A DNA stretch of 63,666 nucleotides from an uncultured beta proteobacterium (lineage in GTDB: Bacteria > Pseudomonadota > Gammaproteobacteria > Burkholderiales > Burkholderiaceae), in contig CAISYI010000016.1 of NCBI GenBank assembly GCA_903889595.1, positions 1 through 63,666 of the forward strand, written 5' to 3'. Within the stretch, counting starts at the first letter, position 1. The number at the start of each line of letters is the position of its first letter. This document shows, one piece after another, positions 45,019 through 52,555 of this stretch. Below the pieces are notes generated by a model. That model was given only the letters and a program-made list of their open reading frames with translations. It was not told the origin of the DNA and ran no database searches. The translations under genes were made by a program, and so were the position numbers.

Positions 45019-46221
45019 TTACTTCACTTTAATTTTCATCATTTTGACAGCATTACCACCTTCAATCAATTTACGATCTTCAGAAGATAAACGTTTTACA
45101 CCTCTAATGGTGTCTAATGGATGATCATCAGCCATATCATATGGGTAGTCTGTACCTAGCATCACGTGATCAGCACCAAAGCGGCGGATGAGGTTGCCAA
45201 GCATCTCTGAGTCATGTGTAATGGTATCGAAATAAATCTTTTCTAAATATGAAGAAGGCTTTTTCTTGATCACAGTACGGCAGTCTTTACGTGCACCCCA
45301 TGCATGATCCATACGAGCCCAGTAGTGTGCTAAAAATCCACCACCGTGGGCTGCGATAAATTTGATTTTTGGATAGCGCTGAATGATGCCATCAAAAATC
45401 AAATGACTCACTGCAACCGTCGTTTCTAATGGGTTACCAATCACATTATTAAAGTAATGGTTACGCAAACGATCACCTTGTGTAAATCCAAGAGGGTGCA
45501 TGAAAATAACACAGCCAAGTTCATTGGCTTTAGCAAAGAACTTTTCAAGTCCAAGGCTTGGATCAGTGAGGTTTTTACCGTTCACGTTAGTACAAATTTC
45601 TACACCTTTGAGACCTAAAGTTTTGACGCAATACTCTAGTTCTTTAACTGCTAATTCTGCATTTTGAAGAGGTACTGAACCTAGTCCAACAAAGCGATCA
45701 GGATTGCCAGCTACTACATTGGCAATACCGTCATTTACGTCACGCGCTAAGCTAGCACCAAGATCTGCCTCTGTGAAGTAAAAATAATGATAAGGGGCTG
45801 GAGCTACTGCTTGAATATCAACGCCCATTTTATCCATATCTTTTAAGCGTTCATCAACGCCCATCAATTTAGGAGCCCTAGTTTTCATTTGAGCAGTATT
45901 AGTCTCATTCGTGATATCTGTAGCAAAAATAACAGTTGGATCATAAGAGGCTGCATTCAGGTGAGCGGTTTTAGCATTTACTTCTGGGTTTAAATAATGG
46001 CAGTGAATATCAACAACTAAATGTTGACCTTTTTTGTTTTTAACCATTTTTTGAGTAGGTGCTAAAACTTTTTTCGCAGGAGTTTTAGTTGCCGTTTTTG
46101 CAGCGCCTTTACTACTTGCGGATGCTTTTTTAGTGGCACTAGTAGCCATCATCTCAGCAGAGTCTGAAGATCCATGATTGTGCGCAGGGTTAGAACATGA
46201 TGAAGAACAAGTGTAAAACAT
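45019..46221 (-). CDS. Amidohydrolase_2-family (ACMSD/PicC-like) enzyme with lysine-rich N-terminal tail
   Basis: 400 residues. Metal-dependent TIM-barrel protein of the group that includes ACMS decarboxylase and dihydroxypicolinate or resorcylate decarboxylases. H73 and H75 form the DIHCH motif; FMHPLG, AAHGGGFLAHYWAR and GTDYPYD supply further ligands. Residues 1-20 contain CSSSC and HNH, and residues 26-65 are a Lys/Ala/Thr-rich low-complexity segment (for example SSKGAAKTATKTPAKK) of histone-H1-like composition. The start at 46221 has AGAGGTC upstream, so the tail is probably made. It leads no operon of its own; it follows the transporter genes. Confidence 0.83.
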   Translation of the reverse strand: MFYTCSSSCSNPAHNHGSSDSAEMMATSATKKASASSKGAAKTATKTPAKKVLAPTQKMVKNKKGQHLVVDIHCHYLNPEVNAKTAHLNAASYDPTVIFATDITNETNTAQMKTRAPKLMGVDERLKDMDKMGVDIQAVAPAPYHYFYFTEADLGASLARDVNDGIANVVAGNPDRFVGLGSVPLQNAELAVKELEYCVKTLGLKGVEICTNVNGKNLTDPSLGLEKFFAKANELGCVIFMHPLGFTQGDRLRNHYFNNVIGNPLETTVAVSHLIFDGIIQRYPKIKFIAAHGGGFLAHYWARMDHAWGARKDCRTVIKKKPSSYLEKIYFDTITHDSEMLGNLIRRFGADHVMLGTDYPYDMADDHPLDTIRGVKRLSSEDRKLIEGGNAVKMMKIKVK

Positions 46222-46246
46222 GATGACCTCTATTTAAAAAGAAAAA

Positions 46247-46960
46247 TTAAAAAACACCAAGATGTTTGGTTGCCAACTCGGGGTTTTCATGAACATCTTT
46301 AGCCGAGCCTTGGTAGGCAATTTCGCCAGTATTAAGAACAACTACATTATCCGCCACACTCATGGCTAATTGAAAGTTTTGTTCGACAAGAATTATCGAT
46401 AAACCTTCACTTTTAATGAGCTCAATGCCTCGAGCCACTTCAGCAACGATTAATGGAGCTAGTCCTTCTGATGGCTCATCTAAAAGCAAAACATCTGGAT
46501 TGCCCATTAATGCACGCCCGATGGCTAACATCTGTTGTTCGCCGCCTGATAGGGTTCCTGCACGTTGTTTTGTTCTAGTCACAAGTTGTGGAAAGAGTTC
46601 ATAAACTCTTTTTAAATTCCACATCGCTTTTATCGGCCTTTTTTGCTCAGCAACTAGTAAATTTTCTTCAACTGACAAGCTTGGAAAAATACGACGGCCT
46701 TGTGGAACAAGTCGGATACCAGCTTTAGCAATAAATTCTGGCTTTTCTTTTGCGGTATCTTTACCAAATAAGAATATCTCACCAGTTTTTGGCGGCAGCA
46801 ATCCAGAAATTGTTTTCATGAGTGTCGTTTTACCAGCACCATTACGACCTAATAAAGCGAGTAGGGTTCCTTCTTCGAGATTCAGAGATAAGTCATACAA
46901 TACGTGGCTTTCACCATAGTAGGAATTGACTTTCTTGAGTTCAAGAGCATTAGTGGCCAA
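46247..46960 (-). CDS. HAAT ABC transporter ATP-binding protein, LivF type
   Basis: 237 residues from a TTG at 46960, preceded by AGGAGG six bases away, which I prefer to an ATG at 46987. Walker A GRNGAGKTT, signature LSGGEQQMLAIGRAL, Walker B VLLLDEPSEGLAP and H-loop VEQNF are all present. The TTG lies within the last codons of the LivG gene (11-base overlap), exactly as in the first operon. Confidence 0.88.
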   Translation of the reverse strand: MATNALELKKVNSYYGESHVLYDLSLNLEEGTLLALLGRNGAGKTTLMKTISGLLPPKTGEIFLFGKDTAKEKPEFIAKAGIRLVPQGRRIFPSLSVEENLLVAEQKRPIKAMWNLKRVYELFPQLVTRTKQRAGTLSGGEQQMLAIGRALMGNPDVLLLDEPSEGLAPLIVAEVARGIELIKSEGLSIILVEQNFQLAMSVADNVVVLNTGEIAYQGSAKDVHENPELATKHLGVF

Positions 46961-47690
46961 GATACACCTCCTGAACTTTCGGGTCATTTACAACCGTATC
47001 ACGGTCACCATCAACAATTACTTTACCGTATTGCAAAACTAGAATTTTCTCTGCAAAGGCAAGAGCTACATCCATATCGTGTTCAATCATTACTATGGCA
47101 GTTTCTTTTGAAATAGATTTAATTAAATCAGCTACTAGTACGCGTTCATCACGCGATAGACCAGCTAAAGGCTCATCAAGTAGTAAAACTTTTGGTTGTT
47201 GCGCAAGTGCTAAAGCAATTTCAACACGACGTTGTTCGCCGTAGGAGATTTCTGTAACACGGCGATGTGCCTGTGATTTGAGGCCAACACTATCTAGTAA
47301 CTCAAGTGCTTGATCGTAAAGTGGATCATTGGCAGGCAGGCCTTTAAATAGTTGGTTTTTTCTTTTATGGATGCCTAATAAAGAGAGCACAACATTATGT
47401 GCCAGAGTATCTTTTCCAAATAAAGTAATGATTTGGTAGGTTCTACTCATACCTTGGTGGGCACGATCATGAACTGGCTTACCAATCATATTTTGACCAT
47501 ACAAAAAAACATTACCAGAGTCAGGTAGTAAATCCCCAGTAATTTGAGCAAATAAAGTTGTTTTACCAGCGCCATTAGGGCCAATAATAAGTCTTCTTTC
47601 ACCAGGCATCACTTGAAGATTGACACTTTGGGTTACTGCAACACCACCAAAGCTTTTTTTTAGATCTTTTACCTCGAGTGCAATAGTCAT
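46950..47690 (-). CDS. HAAT ABC transporter ATP-binding protein, LivG type
   Basis: 246 residues. Walker A GPNGAGKTT, signature ISYGEQRRVEIALALA, Walker B VLLLDEPLAGLS and H-loop IEHDMD are canonical, in contrast to the variant signature of the protein at 6411. Overlaps the upstream permease gene by four bases. Confidence 0.9.
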   Translation of the reverse strand: MTIALEVKDLKKSFGGVAVTQSVNLQVMPGERRLIIGPNGAGKTTLFAQITGDLLPDSGNVFLYGQNMIGKPVHDRAHQGMSRTYQIITLFGKDTLAHNVVLSLLGIHKRKNQLFKGLPANDPLYDQALELLDSVGLKSQAHRRVTEISYGEQRRVEIALALAQQPKVLLLDEPLAGLSRDERVLVADLIKSISKETAIVMIEHDMDVALAFAEKILVLQYGKVIVDGDRDTVVNDPKVQEVYLGH

Positions 47691-48631
47691 TTTTTACCTC
47701 CAAAGAGACGATCCTTTAGTTGCATGATTCCAGGAACCATACCAGTTGGCATAAAGATGACGATGAATACAAAAATAACTCCGAGTAGCATATTCCAACG
47801 TTCCACAAAACCCGAGACATAGTTTTTTAACAAAACAATTAAGATTGATCCAAGGATCGGTCCTGCCAAAGTTCCAGCACCTCCGGCAATCACACACAAT
47901 AAACCTTCAGCAGAGGAAGTAATGGACATCACACTTGGATGAACATATTTATTGAAATAGATGTAGAGAAGTCCAGAAATTGCACCAAAAAAGCTTGAGA
48001 GAACAAAGCTAATCCAGCGAATTTTCCAAACATTAAAGCCTAAAGCACTCATTCGTTTATCTTGATCACGAGTGCCTTTTAAACTTGCTCCAAATGGAGA
48101 GTTCACAATTCGAGCAATAAAAAATAGACAAGCAATCGTAATGATTAAAGTAAACCAATAAAAGTTAGTACTATTTTCTAAATCCCAGCCAAATGGAGAA
48201 GGGCGAGTTAAACCAGACAAGCCGTTATCACCGTTTGTTAAACCAACCCAACGATAACCAATACCCCAAACAATTTGAGATAAGGCTAGAGTTAGCATTA
48301 AAAAGCTAAGGCCGGAAGCTCTTAAAGAAATCCAACCAAAGATTGCTCCAACAAAAGTAGTAAAAGCGATAGCCAATACTGCAGTGTAGCCATGATCTAG
48401 GCCTGTTTTTAAAAATAACCAAGCTGAGGTATAGGCAGATAAGCCTAAATAGGTTGCATGACCTAAAGACGTAAGTCCACCGTATCCCACCAAAATATTA
48501 AGACTAGCAGCGAATACTGCTGCAATCATAATTTGGCTGCCTAAGTTGACGTAATACTCCCCAAAAAATATAGGGGCAATAGTGAGGATTGCAGCAATCG
48601 CTAAATAGAAGTAGTTGTTTTTCAAAATCAT
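47687..48631 (-). CDS. HAAT ABC transporter permease, LivM type
   Basis: 314 residues, about nine hydrophobic segments, with NILVGYGGLTSLGHATYLG near residue 45 and IAGGAGTLAGPILG near residue 249. Overlaps both neighbouring genes by four bases. Confidence 0.9.
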   Translation of the reverse strand: MILKNNYFYLAIAAILTIAPIFFGEYYVNLGSQIMIAAVFAASLNILVGYGGLTSLGHATYLGLSAYTSAWLFLKTGLDHGYTAVLAIAFTTFVGAIFGWISLRASGLSFLMLTLALSQIVWGIGYRWVGLTNGDNGLSGLTRPSPFGWDLENSTNFYWFTLIITIACLFFIARIVNSPFGASLKGTRDQDKRMSALGFNVWKIRWISFVLSSFFGAISGLLYIYFNKYVHPSVMSITSSAEGLLCVIAGGAGTLAGPILGSILIVLLKNYVSGFVERWNMLLGVIFVFIVIFMPTGMVPGIMQLKDRLFGGKK

Positions 48632-49488
48632 GCTTTCATCGTCCCAAATAGCCCTGATGGTCTAAAGGCAATGACAAAAACCATCGGTAAAAATAAAATA
48701 ACGTAGGCAAGATCAGGAACTAGAGCAATTCCAAAGGTATAAACGAAACCAATAATGAAACTCGCAACAAAAGTACCAATTAAACTACCAACACCACCAA
48801 GAATAACTACGATTAGGGCAAGAGGTAGCATATCAGCATCAAGGCCTGGATAAGCGTTCAACATTGGCCCACCAACAGATCCGCCAAGACCAGCTAGTAA
48901 AGCACCCAAACAGAAAACCACTGTAAAGAGAAGTGAGGCCGGAATCCCTACAGCACGTGCCATTTGCATATCATCAACACCAGCGCGAATCATCGCACCG
49001 AGGCGGGTTCTTTCCATTAACAAATACAAAGCGATGGCAATCACAACGGATACCGCCAATACCACTAGTCTATAAGTTGGAAACATAAAGCCAAACATTT
49101 CAAGTGGGGAGCGAAACATTTCTGGAGCATTAATTGGAATTGGATCACCACCCCAAATCATTAAACAGGCATCAGCAGCCACAAATGAGAGACCTAAGGT
49201 TGCTAACACTTGACCCTGTGAATTGTTACTTAGAGCACGTAATATAAAGCGCTCAATTAAACCACCAATAATTGCGACTCCTACCATAGCAACGATCGCA
49301 GCAACCCAAAGACTGTATCCTTCTCTTAACGTTGCAGCAGCTAGATAAGCGCCAATCATAAATAACGAACCATGCGTCAAGTTCGCTATACGCATTAACC
49401 CAAAAATCAACGCAAACCCAGAGGAAAGCATAAACAGCAATCCTCCGAGTGCGAGACTATTAAGGGTTTGAATTACCCAAAATTGCAT
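48628..49488 (-). CDS. HAAT ABC transporter permease, LivH type
   Basis: 286 residues with about eight hydrophobic segments; ALIFGLMRIANLTHGSLFM near residue 27 and LGGVGSLIGTFVASFIIG near residue 230. Follows the Tat-exported binding-protein gene by 39 bases in the same operon. Confidence 0.9.
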   Translation of the reverse strand: MQFWVIQTLNSLALGGLLFMLSSGFALIFGLMRIANLTHGSLFMIGAYLAAATLREGYSLWVAAIVAMVGVAIIGGLIERFILRALSNNSQGQVLATLGLSFVAADACLMIWGGDPIPINAPEMFRSPLEMFGFMFPTYRLVVLAVSVVIAIALYLLMERTRLGAMIRAGVDDMQMARAVGIPASLLFTVVFCLGALLAGLGGSVGGPMLNAYPGLDADMLPLALIVVILGGVGSLIGTFVASFIIGFVYTFGIALVPDLAYVILFLPMVFVIAFRPSGLFGTMKA

Positions 49489-49527
49489 AAAATTTACCTA
49501 ATTACCTAATGTGATTAACTGTAATGC

Positions 49528-50775
49528 TTAAGACTCTAAATTCTTCGCTGGTGGGAAGTCTCTAGAGTAAACCGGATTTGCTAAGAAAGCCTTTTGATCA
49601 TATGTCCAAAATTGGCTTACGTTTGTATAAGTTTTAGTAACGGTATTGACTAAACGACCATCTTTACGTTCAACTTTTCTAATATAAACGTCACCAACAA
49701 TATTGCCAAAGCTATCAAACTTTACTGGACCACGTGCAGTTGGTATGTCGGATTTTTTCAAAGCAGCCATTAAAGCTTCTTTGTTTGCCACATTACCATT
49801 AACTGCCCTAATGGCTGCATCGAGAACCGCAGCATTGGTATAGGTTGCAGCTGCGTAGAAGCCAGGGTCATATTTGTTGGCGGCGCGGAATGCAGGAGCA
49901 AATTTATTATTGATTGGGTTGTTGAGTTCTGCAGAGTACCAGCAAGCAGTCTCAATTCCTAAAGCTTCGTTACCCATATTCTTTAACACTGCTTCATCAA
50001 TAGCTGTCATACCACCAACAATTGCCATTTTGCCATTTAAGCCATACTCATTAAATTGGCGAATAAATCTAAAGCCATTTGAACCAGCAAAGCCCAAGAA
50101 AATTGCATCAACTTTTGGATTTAATTGAGCCAAGAAACTACCATAATCAGGAACTGTTAATGGTGAGAAAAGTTTTTGAACAATCTTGCCACCGTTTTCT
50201 TCGAACACACGTTGAAAACCAGCGTTCATTTCATGACCATAAGCAATATCGTCAGCAATCATGATCATTCGCTTGTAACCTTTTACCTTGGCACAATATT
50301 CAGCCATTGGGTGAGCGCACTGTGAAGAAGTAGAGGTCGCTCTTACGAACCATGGATTTGGTTTACGTTGAGTCATATCTTCTGCAGCAGCAACTGATAA
50401 TGTTGGAATCTTTTGTGCTTTGATGTAATCATCCACAGCTAGTGCTTCAAAAGCAGCTAAAGGGCCCATTACTGCATGTACTTTATTACGTTCGTACAAT
50501 TCTGAAATCTTTGTTTTTGTATTAGCAGGAACTCCACCAGTATCAGCAACGGTTAGTTCAACTTTTCTACCGCCCATCATATTATTGTTCTCAGCGAGCC
50601 ACTGCTTCAAACCTAACTCCATATCGATTCCGCCAGATGCGAGAGGGCCAGTTTTTACAGTTAATAAACCAATTCTTATTGGTTCATTCGTTTGTGCACG
50701 AAGAATACTTGGGGCAGCTAATGTTAAACCAGCTGCAGCAGTGCCTTGTATAAAAGAACGACGATCTAAACTCAT
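49528..50775 (-). CDS. HAAT-type periplasmic binding protein with Tat signal
   Basis: 415 residues. The N terminus has a twin-arginine motif (RRSFIQG) followed by a mildly hydrophobic, Ala-rich stretch and cleavage after LRAQ, so it is folded before export. GGAGGAG precedes the ATG. It is a clear paralogue of the Sec-exported protein at 43694-44947. First gene of the leftward transporter operon that ends with the amidohydrolase; its promoter region contains the TTGATCA motif (50845-50851). Confidence 0.9.
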   Translation of the reverse strand: MSLDRRSFIQGTAAAGLTLAAPSILRAQTNEPIRIGLLTVKTGPLASGGIDMELGLKQWLAENNNMMGGRKVELTVADTGGVPANTKTKISELYERNKVHAVMGPLAAFEALAVDDYIKAQKIPTLSVAAAEDMTQRKPNPWFVRATSTSSQCAHPMAEYCAKVKGYKRMIMIADDIAYGHEMNAGFQRVFEENGGKIVQKLFSPLTVPDYGSFLAQLNPKVDAIFLGFAGSNGFRFIRQFNEYGLNGKMAIVGGMTAIDEAVLKNMGNEALGIETACWYSAELNNPINNKFAPAFRAANKYDPGFYAAATYTNAAVLDAAIRAVNGNVANKEALMAALKKSDIPTARGPVKFDSFGNIVGDVYIRKVERKDGRLVNTVTKTYTNVSQFWTYDQKAFLANPVYSRDFPPAKNLES

Positions 50776-51142
50776 GGTGTCTCCTCCAATGTTAATTTAA
50801 AAGTAGTACATTTAAAAATGCCTAAAAACTTCACTAATGATTAATTGATCAATAAAAGGTTTTAGTTTTAGATTGTCAATTATATTAACTAATTAATAAT
50901 CACAACATGGAGATTAAAGGATTCTACGGCTTTAAAATATAAGGGTATTTACCTATTTTTAAATATTTAAAGAAGTAAAGATTCCGCGACCGTAAACAAC
51001 TAAGTCCCAATCTTTGATAAAAATTGGATTAATTCCATGTTCTTTATTGATTATTTGATCACTACTAATTATTATTGGAAAAGTCAGCGATAATCGTTGA
51101 TTATGGGTAAACTTTTCTAAATATTATTTTACGGAGATGATG
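50776..51142. promoter_or_regulatory. Divergent promoter region with paired TTGATCA motifs
   Basis: 367 bases between the transporter operon (minus) and the dehydrogenase/molybdenum hydroxylase operon (plus). Two motif copies, GATTAA-TTGATCA-ATAA (core 50845-50851) and GATTAT-TTGATCA-CTAC (core 51055-51061), lie about 85 bases from the left gene start and 80 bases from the right one, as expected if each controls one promoter. No gene seen. Confidence 0.6.
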
Positions 51143-52030
51143 ATGAAGCTTGGATTAATTGGTACCGGCAAAATGGGTGGTGCAATGGTAGAGCGCCTCA
51201 TTGAATGTGGTCATGAAGTGGTAATTTGGAATCGGTCAATGGAAAAAACCATTCCATTAGTCGCTCTTGGAGCAACCACTGCCTTATCACCAGCTGATGT
51301 AATTAGCCAAGTTGACATTATGCTTTCCATGTTGACGGATGCCTCAGCGATTGATTCAGCTTATCGTGGTGAGCAGGGTGTCCTTAAAGCAAATATTGCT
51401 GGTAAATTGTTAATTGAAATGAGTACAGTTCGTCCATCTACTTCAATTGCTTTAGCCGATGAAGTTAAAGCTTTAGGTGGCTCAATTGTTGACTGTCCAG
51501 TTGGCGGTACGGTAGCTCCTGCGAGAGCTGGTAAGTTATTAGGGCTCGTTGGTGGAGATGAAGCCGCAGTTGCAAGGGCTCGGCCAATTTTGGAGCAATT
51601 ATGTCGCCGGGTTGAGCACGTAGGTAAAAATGGTGCAGGTGCGACTTTAAAGTTAACTGTCAATTTACCATTGCTCGTATTTTGGCAATCTTTTAGTGAG
51701 GCATTGTCAATTTCCTCTAAATTAGATATTTCACCTGAACGTTTGATGGATATTCTGTCTGACACTTCAGGCGCTCCAAATATGATGAAGGCTAGAGTTC
51801 CAGCCTTAGTTTCTTGCTTAAAAGGTGAGCCTCAACCCCCTGCAGCGTTTACTTTAGATAATATTCGTAAGGATTTAAGAACCATGATCGAAGAAGCTCA
51901 ATCACTGGGTTGGAACGTGCCTGTTACTCAAGCAGCACTTGCTGAGCTGGACAAAACATCCGCAGCTGGCTTGGGAAATTCTGATGGCACGGCTGTTCCA
52001 GCCTGGTTTATTAATACCTATTGCAAATAA
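51143..52030 (+). CDS. 3-hydroxyisobutyrate-dehydrogenase-family oxidoreductase
   Basis: 295 residues. GLIGTGKMGGAMVERLIE at the N terminus binds NAD(P); IVDCPVGGTVAPARAGKL near residue 117 and GAGATLKLTVNLPL near residue 170 are the substrate and catalytic-Lys regions. Of three consecutive ATGs the third (51143) is best spaced from GGAG. It lacks the lysine-rich tails of the family member at 41632-42672. First gene of an operon with a molybdenum hydroxylase, so it may oxidise an alcohol intermediate of that pathway. Confidence 0.85.
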   Translation: MKLGLIGTGKMGGAMVERLIECGHEVVIWNRSMEKTIPLVALGATTALSPADVISQVDIMLSMLTDASAIDSAYRGEQGVLKANIAGKLLIEMSTVRPSTSIALADEVKALGGSIVDCPVGGTVAPARAGKLLGLVGGDEAAVARARPILEQLCRRVEHVGKNGAGATLKLTVNLPLLVFWQSFSEALSISSKLDISPERLMDILSDTSGAPNMMKARVPALVSCLKGEPQPPAAFTLDNIRKDLRTMIEEAQSLGWNVPVTQAALAELDKTSAAGLGNSDGTAVPAWFINTYCK

Positions 52031-52072
52031 AATTTATTAACCACCTTTCAATACACTATTTTTTTCTAACTT

Positions 52073-52555
52073 ATGTCAAATTCAACTCAATTTCAACTCA
52101 ACGGAAAGTTATGTGAAGTAACCGCCAATGAGAATAACCCCTTGTTGTATGTGCTCAGAAATGACTTGGACCAAAAAGGTTCGCGTTTTGGTTGTGGCAC
52201 TGGTAACTGTGGCGCTTGTACTGTAATAGTGGATGGGGTTGCGACGCAATCTTGCAACACACCGTTGTGGGCAGTTAGTCAAAAGGATGTATTAACAGCA
52301 GAAGGTCTTGACTTAGATCCGATTGGAAAGTTGGTTCAAGAGGCTTTCGTCAAAGAACAAGCTGCTCAATGTGGTTATTGTATTAATGGCATCATGATGA
52401 GTATTACTGCACTTCTGAAGAAAAACCCGAACCCTAGCAGAGCCGAACAAAATGCTGCTTTAGATGTTAATTTATGCCGTTGTGGAACACATGTTCGTAT
52501 TTTCAAAGCGCTTGCTAGTGTGGTTGAGACTTTATCGAAGGAGACAGTAGCATGA
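52073..52555 (+). CDS. Molybdenum hydroxylase 2Fe-2S subunit, NicA/IorA type
   Basis: 160 residues. First cluster C41, C46, C49, C61 (CGTGNCGAC) and second cluster C100, C103, C135, C137 (CGYC, CRC) are complete. Like nicotinate dehydrogenase NicA, it works without an FAD subunit. Overlaps the catalytic subunit gene by four bases (ATGA). Confidence 0.9.
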   Translation: MSNSTQFQLNGKLCEVTANENNPLLYVLRNDLDQKGSRFGCGTGNCGACTVIVDGVATQSCNTPLWAVSQKDVLTAEGLDLDPIGKLVQEAFVKEQAAQCGYCINGIMMSITALLKKNPNPSRAEQNAALDVNLCRCGTHVRIFKALASVVETLSKETVA

